Of a stretch of DNA of 13,499 bases, positions 1 through 6,876 are shown piece after piece. The notes under the pieces were generated by a model. It made no database searches and had not been told where the DNA came from. It worked only from the letters and a program-made list of their open reading frames with translations. Source of the stretch: an uncultured Bacteroidales bacterium (GTDB lineage: Bacteria; Bacteroidota; Bacteroidia; Bacteroidales; UBA932); contig CAMOGR010000192.1 of the NCBI GenBank assembly GCA_946614205.1, forward strand, positions 1 to 13,499, written 5' to 3'. The stretch's first letter is position 1, and each line of letters opens with the position of its first letter. The position numbers and the translations under genes were made by a program.

Positions 1-1014
1 ATCGAGGGTACGGATGAAGAACTGAGGACGATACTTGTTGTGGAAAGGAGTGTGGCGGCCACCTTCTTCTTTCTTCAGAACGTAAATCTGACCAAGGAAG
101 TGGGTGTGAGGGGTGATGGAACCGGGTTTGGCGATAACTTCACCACGCTTGACCTCTTTCTTGTCGATACCGCGGAGGAGGAGACCTACGTTGTCACCAG
201 CCTCACCCTGATCGAGGAGCTTGCGGAACATCTCGACGCCAGTGACGACGGTGCTCCTGGGTTTGTCGTTGAAGCCGACGATTTCAGCGGGATCGTTGAC
301 GTGGATGGTACCGGTCTCGATACGTCCGGTAACAACGGTTCCACGGCCGGTGATGGAGAAGATGTCCTCGATAGGCATGAGGAAAGGCTTCTCGTTCTCA
401 CGGACAGGCAGGGGGATGTACTCGTCGACTGCATCCATGAGCTCGAGAACCTTCTCTTCCCACTTAGGCTCGCCGTTGAGGGCGCCGAGTGCGGAACCGC
501 GGATGACAGGAGCGTTGTCGCCGTCGAAATCGTACTTGCTGAGGAGGTCGCGGACTTCCATCTCAACGAGGTCGAGCATTTCCTCGTCGTCTACGAGGTC
601 GACCTTGTTCAGGAAGACAACCATCTTGGGAACGTTAACCTGCTTTGCGAGAAGGACGTGCTCGTTGGTCTGAGGCATGGGGCCGTCAGTAGCTGCAACA
701 ACGAGGATAGCACCATCCATCTGGGCGGCACCGGTAACCATGTTCTTCACGTAGTCGGCGTGGCCCGGGCAATCGACATGCGCATAGTGACGATTGGCGG
801 TCTGGTACTCGATGTGAGCGGTGTTGATGGTGATACCGCGCTCCTTCTCCTCAGGAGCGTTGTCGATCTGATCGAAAGACTTGACCTCGCTGAGGCCCTT
901 CTTTGCCAGAACCTGGGTGATAGCAGCGGTCAGAGTGGTCTTGCCGTGGTCAACGTGGCCGATGGTGCCGATGTTGACATGGGGTTTGTCCCTTTTGAAT
1001 GTTTCTTTTGCCAT
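1..1014 (-). CDS. tuf: Elongation factor Tu, 3' end beyond the window
   Basis: EF-Tu is the GTPase that carries aminoacyl-tRNA to the ribosomal A site in the cytoplasm. The visible 338 residues start [20 protein letters not shown]. They hold the G1 loop GHVDHGKT (19-26), a switch I region ending [10 protein letters not shown]3 DCPGH (81-85), G4 NKVD (136-139) and G5 SAL (174-176). Most of domains 2 and 3 follow, including the [13 protein letters not shown] segment. EF-Tu is usually about 395 residues, so roughly 57 C-terminal residues lie past the left edge. The start is the canonical EF-Tu N-terminus, 51 nt after tRNA-Thr(GGT). No separate promoter is evident in that gap, so it is probably expressed from the tRNA operon promoter. 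No truncation or missing motif is seen. Identification is secure. Confidence 0.98.
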   Translation of the reverse strand, partial: MAKETFKRDKPHVNIGTIGHVDHGKTTLTAAITQVLAKKGLSEVKSFDQIDNAPEEKERGITINTAHIEYQTANRHYAHVDCPGHADYVKNMVTGAAQMDGAILVVAATDGPMPQTNEHVLLAKQVNVPKMVVFLNKVDLVDDEEMLDLVEMEVRDLLSKYDFDGDNAPVIRGSALGALNGEPKWEEKVLELMDAVDEYIPLPVRENEKPFLMPIEDIFSITGRGTVVTGRIETGTIHVNDPAEIVGFNDKPRSTVVTGVEMFRKLLDQGEAGDNVGLLLRGIDKKEVKRGEVIAKPGSITPHTHFLGQIYVLKKEEGGRHTPFHNKYRPQFFIRTLD

Positions 1015-1065
1015 AATATTATGTATAAAGTTGTTACAAAAATAAACCGGATTGCTCCGGTCTTG

Positions 1066-1137
<72 letters not shown>

Positions 1138-1142
1138 AATCT

Positions 1143-1217
1143 TGGAGCGGGGTAGGAGAATCGAACTCCCATTTTCAGCTTGGAAGGCTGACATAATAGC
1201 CGTTATACGAACCCCGC
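1143..1217 (-). tRNA. tRNA-Gly(TCC)
   Basis: The minus-strand cloverleaf has acceptor GCGGGGT/ACCCCGC, anticodon stem TCAGC/GCTGA, loop CTTCCAA (anticodon TCC, reads GGA/GGG), T stem GGGAG/CTCCT with one wobble, and T loop TTCGATT. Its D-arm region (TCGTATAACGGCTATTA) closely resembles E. coli glyT, which sits at the same place in the thrU-tyrU-glyT-thrT-tufB cluster. The coordinates include an encoded CCA (1143-1145). The other three tRNAs here lack one. Five nt separate it from the following tRNA-Thr. Confidence 0.96.
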
Positions 1218-1246
1218 AAGTGTGGGAAGTATTCTCTTCCGCTTCG

Positions 1247-1329
1247 TGGGCAAGGATGGATTCGAACCACCGTAGGCGTGCGCCAGCAGATTTACAGTCT
1301 GCCCCATTTGGCCACTCTGGTACTTGCCC
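1247..1329 (-). tRNA. tRNA-Tyr(GTA)
   Basis: This is an 83-nt class II tRNA on the minus strand with a long variable arm. The acceptor is GGGCAAG/CTTGCCC, the anticodon stem GCAGA/TCTGC and the loop CTGTAAA (anticodon GTA). The variable arm follows (TGGCGCACGCCTAC region), then T arm GGTGG/CCATC with loop TTCGAAT. The discriminator is A, as expected for Tyr, and no CCA is encoded. It lies second in the cluster, 16 nt after tRNA-Thr(TGT). Confidence 0.96.
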
Positions 1330-1345
1330 GTACTATTCTGCGATG

Positions 1346-1419
1346 AGCCGATGGAGGGAATCGAACCCACGACCTTGAGATTACAAATCACACGCTCTGG
1401 CCATCTGAGCTACATCGGC
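1346..1419 (-). tRNA. tRNA-Thr(TGT)
   Basis: This is a 74-nt minus-strand cloverleaf and the first gene of the tRNA-tuf operon. The acceptor is GCCGATG/CATCGGC and the D arm GCTC/GAGC. The anticodon loop TTTGTAA gives anticodon TGT (reads ACA/ACG). Two T-T oppositions are visible: one in the anticodon stem (TGTGA with TCTCA) and one in the T stem (GTGGG with CCCTC). The T loop is TTCGATT and the discriminator T, with no encoded CCA. Its acceptor stem is identical to that of tRNA-Thr(GGT), as suits two substrates of one synthetase. Confidence 0.94.
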
Positions 1420-1449
1420 AGTATTTCAATTGCCCCTTTTAAGGGATTG

Positions 1450-1480
1450 CAAAGGTAGCAATTATTTTGGAATCTCCAAA
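1450..1480 (-). promoter_or_regulatory. Promoter of the tRNA-tuf operon
   Basis: On the minus strand, -7 element TACCTTTG (1457-1450) is a full match to the Bacteroidota consensus TAnnTTTG. A -33 element TTTG (1480-1477) lies 19 nt upstream. Predicted transcription starts near 1445, about 25 nt before tRNA-Thr(TGT). The -33 element and part of the spacer lie inside the last codons of dxs, so dxs transcripts could read into the operon. No strong terminator separates them. Confidence 0.82.
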
Positions 1481-3333
1481 AACTTTTGCAAGATTTTTTC
1501 GATTCCTTCTTTATCGAGCCTGTATCGGCTGCGTTGCTGCGCCTGGGAGGCATGCAGCGCGAACTCGTCGGTTATGCCCGCTGCCATCACCCGTACCTCG
1601 AATCCGTTCTCTGCCATGTATTCGCATACCGCGCCGTGCAGGCCGCCGGCGATGCAGCCGTCCTCCACGGTGATTATTTTCTCGAAGCGGCAGGCTATGT
1701 TGTCTATGAGAAGCGGGTCGAGGGGTTTGATGTACGGGAAGTAGTATACTCCCGCCCTTCCGGGGAAGGAAGCGGCCGCCTCGAGGGCGCGGCACGTCGC
1801 CGGCCCGGTGGCTATGATTGCAACGGTGTCGCCTTCCAGCAGGGCGTATGCCTTGCCGGGCTCCATTACATGCATTTCAGCATCTCTCCACTGCGTGCCT
1901 TCCGCCTGTCCGCGCGGGTACCTTATAATAAAAGGGCCGTGGTGCTGTAGGGATGCCGTATACATGAGGTTGCGGAGGTCGGTCTCGTTGCGCGGCGCGG
2001 CTATGGTCACGCCCGGTATGCTGCGGAACGCCGCAATGTCGAATGCGCCCTGATGCGTGGCGCCGTCTTCGCCCACGAGGCCTGCCCTGTCGAGGCAGAG
2101 AACCACCGGGAGGCGCTGCAGGGCGACGTCGTGGATTACCTGGTCGTAGGCGCGCTGGGCGAACGAAGAGTATATGTTGCAGAAGGGTAGCAGCCCGCCG
2201 GCGGCAAGCCCTGCTGAGAATGTGACCGCATGTTCCTCTTCGATGCCTACGTCGTAGAAGCGGTCCGGGAAACGGGAGGCGAACTCGGTCATGCCGCAGC
2301 CCGTAGCCATGGCGGGGGTTATTCCGACGATGCGGCTGTCGCTGGCGGCGAGGTCGCACAGGGTGGCCCCGAATACGTCCTGGTAGCGGTCGGCGCTGCG
2401 ATGCGAGGGGAGCCTGAGGCCTGTCGCGGCGTCGAACTTCCCCGGAGCGTGCCATACGACCGGGTCTTTTTCGGCCGGAGCGTACCCCTTGCCCTTGACT
2501 GTGTAGCAGTGCAGCACGCGGGGACCGCTGAGGTCGCGCAGCTTGCGAAGGGTGGTGACGACTGCCCTGATGTCGTTGCCGTCGATAGGACCGAAGTACC
2601 TGAAGCCCAGGGCTTCGAAGATGTCGCCCCGGGTGGTGCGGACAAAGATTGTCTTGATGTTCCTCGTCCAGCGCTGGAGGGTGGCGCGGACCTTCCCCTC
2701 GCCCAGCTTGTCCCATATCCGGGCCTTGAGACGGTTGTAGCGGGCGCTCGACGTGACATTGAGAAGGTGGTTGTGCAGGGCGCCTATATTGCCGTCTATC
2801 GACTGGTTGTTGTCGTTGAGTATGATCAGGAGGTCGGCATTGCCGGAACCGGCGTTATTGAGTCCCTCGAAAGCGAGCCCTCCGGTGAGGGCGCCGTCGC
2901 CTATGAAGGCGGTGACCTTTTCTCCAAGGCCCCGGATGCGTGACGCCTCGGCCAGACCGAGGGCCGCCGATACGGAAGTGGAGGAGTGGCCTGCGCCGAA
3001 TGCGTCATACAGGCTCTCGGCCCTGGAGGGGAATCCGCTCAGGCCGCCCTCCTTGCGGAGGCTGCGGAACAGCTCGCGGCGCCCGGTGAGGATTTTGTGT
3101 GCGTATGCCTGATGGCCCACGTCGAATACTATCTTGTCGCGAGGGGAGTCGTATACATAATGGTAGCCCACGATGAGCTCCACCGCTCCGAGACTCGAGG
3201 CAAGATGCCCCGGATTGGCCGCGCAGCATTCGATGATGTATCCCCGCAATTCGGCACACAGGCGCTCAAGCTCTTCCAGGCTGAATGCCTTGATGTCGGC
3301 GGGGGATTCTATCTTTTCCAGCAGTTCGTACAT
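1462..3333 (-). CDS. dxs: 1-deoxy-D-xylulose-5-phosphate synthase
   Basis: This thiamine-diphosphate enzyme condenses pyruvate and glyceraldehyde 3-phosphate to DXP, the entry step of the MEP isoprenoid pathway and a precursor source for thiamine and pyridoxal in many bacteria. At 623 residues it is of normal family length. Visible motifs are PGH (His43), VGHQAYAHK (His74), GAGHSSTS (113-120), the ThDP/Mg signature GDGALTGG (145-152) to NDNNQS (173-178), and DVGIEEEHAVTF (361-372), where Glu366 aligns with catalytic Glu370 of E. coli Dxs. The C-terminal transketolase-like domain has ITVEDGCIAGGLHGAV. The start ATG is the first in frame and gives the usual MYELLEKI-type N-terminus. The gene diverges from ssb across 88 nt. 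Its 3' end carries the tRNA-tuf promoter. Nothing is missing. Confidence 0.97.
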   Translation of the reverse strand: MYELLEKIESPADIKAFSLEELERLCAELRGYIIECCAANPGHLASSLGAVELIVGYHYVYDSPRDKIVFDVGHQAYAHKILTGRRELFRSLRKEGGLSGFPSRAESLYDAFGAGHSSTSVSAALGLAEASRIRGLGEKVTAFIGDGALTGGLAFEGLNNAGSGNADLLIILNDNNQSIDGNIGALHNHLLNVTSSARYNRLKARIWDKLGEGKVRATLQRWTRNIKTIFVRTTRGDIFEALGFRYFGPIDGNDIRAVVTTLRKLRDLSGPRVLHCYTVKGKGYAPAEKDPVVWHAPGKFDAATGLRLPSHRSADRYQDVFGATLCDLAASDSRIVGITPAMATGCGMTEFASRFPDRFYDVGIEEEHAVTFSAGLAAGGLLPFCNIYSSFAQRAYDQVIHDVALQRLPVVLCLDRAGLVGEDGATHQGAFDIAAFRSIPGVTIAAPRNETDLRNLMYTASLQHHGPFIIRYPRGQAEGTQWRDAEMHVMEPGKAYALLEGDTVAIIATGPATCRALEAAASFPGRAGVYYFPYIKPLDPLLIDNIACRFEKIITVEDGCIAGGLHGAVCEYMAENGFEVRVMAAGITDEFALHASQAQQRSRYRLDKEGIEKILQKFLEIPK

Positions 3334-3340
3334 GGGACCG

Positions 3341-3373
3341 CAAAAATACGAAATCTTTTGGAGTTTTTCCGAA
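3341..3373 (-). promoter_or_regulatory. Candidate dxs promoter
   Basis: On the minus strand TATTTTTG (3348-3341) fits TAnnTTTG. An imperfect -33 element TTCG (3373-3370) lies 21 nt upstream. The -7 element ends only 7 nt before the dxs ATG at 3333, which implies a very short or absent leader. It interlocks with the ssb promoter on the other strand. The -7 match is good and the -33 match weak, so confidence is moderate. Confidence 0.5.
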
Positions 3374-3390
3374 TAAATTACCTATATTTG
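3357..3390 (+). promoter_or_regulatory. ssb promoter
   Basis: TATATTTG (3383-3390) is an exact match to the Bacteroidota -7 consensus, with TTTG (3357-3360) 22 nt upstream as -33 element. Transcription would start near 3395, about 27 nt before the ssb ATG. The leader is A/T-rich (AATTTAAACGTT) with no Shine-Dalgarno sequence, as is common in this phylum. Confidence 0.75.
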
Positions 3391-3421
3391 AGACTGCTTA
3401 AACTAATTAAATTTAAACGTT

Positions 3422-4030
3422 ATGCCATCATTGAACAAAGTAATGCTAATCGGTAACGTTGGAAGAGACCCGGAAGTACGTTACCTCGACCAGGGCTCGG
3501 CCCAGGGCGGCCAGAGCACCAAGGTCGCCACCTTTACACTTGCCACCACCGACCGCTACCGCGACCGCGCCGGCGAACTCCGCGAGAACACCGAGTGGCA
3601 CAATCTGGTGCTGTGGCGCCAGCTTGCAGACCTTGCCGAGCGCTACATCCGCAAGGGCAGCCAGATTTACGTTGAAGGACACATCCGCACCCGCTCCTAC
3701 AACGACCAGCAGGGCCAGAAGAAATACATGACCGAGATAGTGGCCGACAACGTGCAGCTCCTCGGCCGCCGCGACGGAGAAGGCTTGCAGCCCGTCCAGG
3801 GCCAGGGATATGCTCCCCAGCAGAGTGCAGGCGCCTATCAGGCACCCTCTTACCAGTCCCCCTCCTACCAGGCTCCCGCATCCGGTGGATATTCGGCCCC
3901 TGCCGCTCCCCAGCAGCCCGGCGGTGCCGCTGTAGGCGGATACCAGCGCCGTACCGAGGCTCCCCAGCCTGCAGCACCTGCAGCACCCGACTTCGGCGCT
4001 CCCGCCGCGGACGACGACCTCCCGTTCTAG
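3422..4030 (+). CDS. ssb: Single-stranded DNA-binding protein
   Basis: SSB coats single-stranded DNA and recruits replication, repair and recombination proteins. This one is 202 residues. An OB-fold spans about 1-117 (NKVMLIGNVGRDPEVRY, then TEWHNLVLW, RKGSQIYVEGHIRTRSY and TEIVADNVQLLG). A disordered Q/P/A/G-rich linker (about 118-195) includes a short YQAPSYQSPSYQAP repeat at 139-152. The acidic tip DDDLPF closes the protein; it is the site that binds partner proteins in the family. Compared with E. coli SSB, about seven extra residues (around QGGQSTK, 28-34) sit between RY and VATFTLATT in an early loop. It stands alone, divergent from dxs and followed by a hairpin. Confidence 0.97.
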   Translation: MPSLNKVMLIGNVGRDPEVRYLDQGSAQGGQSTKVATFTLATTDRYRDRAGELRENTEWHNLVLWRQLADLAERYIRKGSQIYVEGHIRTRSYNDQQGQKKYMTEIVADNVQLLGRRDGEGLQPVQGQGYAPQQSAGAYQAPSYQSPSYQAPASGGYSAPAAPQQPGGAAVGGYQRRTEAPQPAAPAAPDFGAPAADDDLPF

Positions 4031-4038
4031 CCTTTCCC

Positions 4039-4065
4039 GGGTGTGGAGCCCAGCGTTCCGCACCC
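4039..4065 (+). other. Minor hairpin after ssb
   Basis: GGGTGTGGA (4039-4047) can pair with TCCGCACCC (4057-4065), nine pairs including one G-T, around a 9-nt loop. It starts 9 nt after the ssb stop. It could be the first of two stem-loops protecting or ending the ssb transcript. No T-run follows it, so it is not called a terminator. Confidence 0.4.
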
Positions 4066-4085
4066 CGCACATAACGAAGTTGCCG

Positions 4086-4121
4086 ATCCGGGTGCAAAGC
4101 TCCATGCATTTGCACCCGGAT
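4086..4121 (+). terminator. Probable ssb terminator hairpin
   Basis: ATCCGGGTGCAAA (4086-4098) and TTTGCACCCGGAT (4109-4121) form a perfect 13-bp stem with a 10-nt loop, 56 nt after the ssb stop. The downstream bases (TGTGTCATT) are only mildly T-rich, so intrinsic termination strength is uncertain. The 3' arm runs directly into the -33 element of the next promoter. Confidence 0.65.
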
Positions 4122-4153
4122 TGTGTCATTCGATGAAAAATAACGTATCTTTG
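4121..4153 (+). promoter_or_regulatory. Promoter of the small ORF - GH53 lipoprotein unit
   Basis: TATCTTTG (4146-4153) matches the Bacteroidota -7 consensus exactly. TTG (4121-4123) lies 22 nt upstream. In this promoter class transcription starts about 4-7 nt after the TTTG, that is about 4157-4160, which coincides with the ATG at 4159 of the small ORF. The mRNA would be leaderless or nearly so. No other promoter precedes the lipoprotein gene. Confidence 0.7.
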
Positions 4154-4158
4154 CCGGG

Positions 4159-4293
4159 ATGAACACTAAGACTTATATACCTCCGCAGGCGGATTATGCG
4201 TGTGAAATATCCCTCTGCGGCATTTTTTGCGACAGCGGCCTTGCCGACGAAGGAGGCATTCCCGATTATGTTGAAGACGAAATCCATTGGTAG
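4159..4293 (+). CDS. Small 44-residue acidic, Cys-containing peptide
   Basis: The peptide begins MNTKTYIPPQADYACEISLC and ends YVEDEIHW. It holds three cysteines (15, 20, 24), a Y-x-x-P-type start, a DSGLADEGG stretch and an acidic tail ending in Trp. This layout (MK-x-Y-x-x-P start, short hydrophobic core, acidic end often with W) recalls short unnamed peptides I know from Bacteroidales genomes, often near surface lipoproteins. That resemblance is from memory, not a search. Its ATG lies 5 nt after the -7 box, and its TAG is 4 nt before the lipoprotein start, which suggests translational coupling. An alternative is that it is only a leader or cis-acting ORF. No function is assigned. Confidence 0.6.
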   Translation: MNTKTYIPPQADYACEISLCGIFCDSGLADEGGIPDYVEDEIHW

Positions 4294-4297
4294 GCCT

Positions 4298-6862
4298 ATG
4301 AGAAAGTCGCTTCTTATCGCAGCGTCAGCGGCTGCAGCAGCCGTTTCCTGCACCCTCGGAGAAGCTCCCGAGCTTTCGCCGGCCACTCCGGTTTCATTCG
4401 AAGCCACCTTCGGGCAGCAATCCAAAGTATATCTTGAGGATAACGTAAAATGCCGCTGGTCGTCCGGCGACATTATCTCCGTATTCGGAAAGGACGGGAC
4501 CAATTACTGGTTCGGGACGGAAGACTACGGGTCCACGGCCGTTTTCAGCCTCGGCGGCGAGCAGTCCTCAGATGCCTCTCTTGTCTCTTCCGAGCCGTAC
4601 GCCCTTTATCCTTACCGCCACGACAACGCCATATCCGGCACGGCTCTCACGACCTGGATAGCTCCAGTCCAGACTCCAGCCGGCGGCGCTTTCCCTTCCA
4701 ACCAGCCGCCCGTACTGGCGGCACGCGCCACGGCTGACGGAAAACTCGCCTTCCGCCATGCCTGCGCCCTTGTCAGAATCAGCACCGAGTCCGAGGGCGT
4801 CACTGCCATCGTCCTGCAGGGAGAGAACGGGGAGCATCTGAACGGCTCGTATACATACGATTACGGTACCGGCACCGGCACGGCTGACGGAAATGCCTGG
4901 CTGTACCTCCAGAATGAGGATTCGTCCCCTCTTGCACCCGGGACGTACTACATGGTCGTCCCGCCGACCGTGTTCGAAAAGGGCCTCACCGTGAAGCTCC
5001 TTCCCGACGTCGCCGGCTCCGTCAATTACAGATATACCGGAAACAGCGTCACCCTGGCGGCCGGTCATGTCCTCAACCTGGGAGCCCTCAACTACAGCAC
5101 CGCGTCCGCCGGCCCCTCCGTTACGCTTCTGAGCGAAAAGAGTGCCACCGTCGGCGCCGACTACACCCTTACGCTGCGTTTCGATTCCCCCTCCGGTTTC
5201 ACCGACGGATGGGTCAACGTTTCCAGCTGGGAGACTGAAAACGGCAGCTGGACCAAAGTCGTCCCGGGCACGGGCGAGACCAGCTGGTGGGAGTCCAACG
5301 GCGGCTTCAACATCAGCTCCGCGGACGGCACCTCCGTCACCCGTTCATGGGTCATCAGGTTCCCCGAGGCCGGCAAGTACGGTCTGTATGCTGGCCCCGT
5401 GAAAGACGGCGCCGGCAATACGTTCGACGGCAACCTTGATGACTTGATCGTCGTAAGCGCCCAGCCGTCTTCCGGCGGTACCGAGATGATTTCCGACACC
5501 CGCAGCGGCCTTGCTGACGGATGGTACGACATAAGTTTTACGGCGACCCGTGCGCTCAGCGGTGGAATCGTCTATGCCACAGCATCTTCCGGTACCGGAA
5601 TCTCCCGCATGACCCCGCTACGCTACGGCAGCTCGGTAAGGCACGTCATCCGCGGCGTTCCGGTCAGCGGAGGTTCATGCACCCTGAGCACCGTCGCACC
5701 GGACGGCACTCCTGCTGAATTCTCCGTCAGCGGCATTGAATATACCCCGTCGTCGGAATGGACCTGGCTGCAGGGCGGCGACTTTTCGCGCCTGAACATG
5801 GAACTCGAGCACGGCGTGAGCTACAGGTACGGCGGTTCAGAGGCCGACCCCGTGGACGTGGCGGTCGAGAACGGCTGGAATGCTGTGCGCCTTCGCGTCT
5901 TCAACGATCCGGGCAATACGTCCTATGTGCCTTCCGCTTACATGACAGCGGGTTACGTGTGTCTGGCCGACATGCTCAAACTGGCCCGGAAGGCAAAGAA
6001 GGCAGGTCTCAAGATCCTCCTGTCGCTCCACTACAGCGACTATTGGACTGACCCTCTGATCCAGAACGTGCCGCACGAGTGGGCCTCACTCGACGAGGCT
6101 GGCCTGCAGAAAGCGGTCTACGATTATACCTACGAGGTGCTGCTGGAGATGCTCTCACAGAACACGCCGCCCGCATACGTCGCCATCGGCAACGAGACCA
6201 ACACCGGAATGCTCTACGGCGGCGGCACGAACGGACGTGGTTACAATACCGCATACCGCAACAATCCCGCAAAGTTCGCAGCTTTCTTCAACAAGGGAGC
6301 CCAGGCCGTTAGGGAACTCGTACCCGAGGCTGGGGTGGTGCTTCATCTGGCCAACCCGCACAGCAACCTGGGTTCGCTGCTGAGCTCCCTGAATACCAAT
6401 TCGCTGGATTACGACATCCTGGGCATATCCTACTATCCGTTCTGGTCCGACATGACTGCGGAGCAGTTCGTCACGAGGGCCGACAGCTTCGCCGCCACGG
6501 CGGGCCGCAAGGTTTTCGTAATGGAAACCGGGTTCAACTGGAGCAACGTGACTTCCTACGGCGACGCCGGCCAGCTTGAGAACCAGGGACCGTACGAATC
6601 CGTGTATCCGGCGTCTCCGGAGAACCAGCGCAATTACCTGCAGGAGCTGCTTGTAGAGCTTAAGAAATCCTCTTCCGTCATAGGTGTCTTCTACTGGGAC
6701 CCTCTGACCGTGCGACTCAATACCTGGAGCGGCATGGACCACTACGAAGGAGGGTCGCTGGTGCCGAACCACGACAACGGGACAGTCACCCAGAACAGCG
6801 CCCTCTTCGACTACGGAGGCAATGCTCTGGACGCCTGGAAAGCTTTCAGATACAATAATTAA
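4298..6862 (+). CDS. Surface lipoprotein: fimbrillin-like region fused to GH53 endo-beta-1,4-galactanase
   Basis: GH53 enzymes cleave beta-1,4-galactan, such as the side chains of pectic rhamnogalacturonan or type I arabinogalactan. The 854-residue protein starts MRKSLLIAASAAAAAVSC, a lipoprotein signal with lipobox AVSC (Cys18). Residues about 20-267 look like a fimbrillin/Mfa-like domain (CRWSSGDIISVFG, YALYPYRHD, LAFRHACALVRIS). Residues about 270-390 and 393-485 are beta-rich, Ser/Gly/Thr-rich and unassigned. GH53 spans about 487-854: NGWNAVRLRVFNDP, then LHYSDYWTDP, acid/base IGNETN (Glu633) and nucleophile VMETGFNW (Glu743). These are 110 residues apart, as in Aspergillus galactanase (Glu136/Glu246). 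The start was chosen by the signal peptide. ATG 4268, preceded by AAGGAGG, is a possible alternative overlapping the small ORF. No SusC/SusD genes are nearby. Confidence 0.88.
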   Translation: MRKSLLIAASAAAAAVSCTLGEAPELSPATPVSFEATFGQQSKVYLEDNVKCRWSSGDIISVFGKDGTNYWFGTEDYGSTAVFSLGGEQSSDASLVSSEPYALYPYRHDNAISGTALTTWIAPVQTPAGGAFPSNQPPVLAARATADGKLAFRHACALVRISTESEGVTAIVLQGENGEHLNGSYTYDYGTGTGTADGNAWLYLQNEDSSPLAPGTYYMVVPPTVFEKGLTVKLLPDVAGSVNYRYTGNSVTLAAGHVLNLGALNYSTASAGPSVTLLSEKSATVGADYTLTLRFDSPSGFTDGWVNVSSWETENGSWTKVVPGTGETSWWESNGGFNISSADGTSVTRSWVIRFPEAGKYGLYAGPVKDGAGNTFDGNLDDLIVVSAQPSSGGTEMISDTRSGLADGWYDISFTATRALSGGIVYATASSGTGISRMTPLRYGSSVRHVIRGVPVSGGSCTLSTVAPDGTPAEFSVSGIEYTPSSEWTWLQGGDFSRLNMELEHGVSYRYGGSEADPVDVAVENGWNAVRLRVFNDPGNTSYVPSAYMTAGYVCLADMLKLARKAKKAGLKILLSLHYSDYWTDPLIQNVPHEWASLDEAGLQKAVYDYTYEVLLEMLSQNTPPAYVAIGNETNTGMLYGGGTNGRGYNTAYRNNPAKFAAFFNKGAQAVRELVPEAGVVLHLANPHSNLGSLLSSLNTNSLDYDILGISYYPFWSDMTAEQFVTRADSFAATAGRKVFVMETGFNWSNVTSYGDAGQLENQGPYESVYPASPENQRNYLQELLVELKKSSSVIGVFYWDPLTVRLNTWSGMDHYEGGSLVPNHDNGTVTQNSALFDYGGNALDAWKAFRYNN

Positions 6863-6876
6863 ACTGTTCATAACCG

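Noticed and set aside
1142..1378. Open frame reading SAWKADIIAVIRTPQ... across tRNA genes
   Set aside because: It lies antisense to tRNA-Gly and tRNA-Tyr. Such RIELPFSA/MDSNHRR-like peptides are a well-known artefact of tRNA genes.
1434..1445. Palindrome CCCTTTTAAGGG as a dxs terminator
   Set aside because: The stem is only 3-5 pairs with almost no loop, and it lies at the predicted transcription start of the tRNA operon. It is too weak to call.
3836..3880. YQAPSYQSPSYQAP coding repeat in ssb as a mobile or CRISPR-like repeat
   Set aside because: It is a short in-frame repeat of a disordered SSB linker; no spacers and no regular repeat unit are present.
3446..4129. 227-codon minus-strand frame opposite ssb
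   Set aside because: It is antisense to ssb, low in complexity, and shares the ssb codon pattern in shadow. No promoter or neighbour supports it.
4196..4297. Upstream ATG at 4196 as start of the GH53 lipoprotein
   Set aside because: It lies inside the small ORF and would bury the lipoprotein signal peptide behind 34 residues. ATG 4298 gives a standard signal with lipobox AVSC at 15-18.
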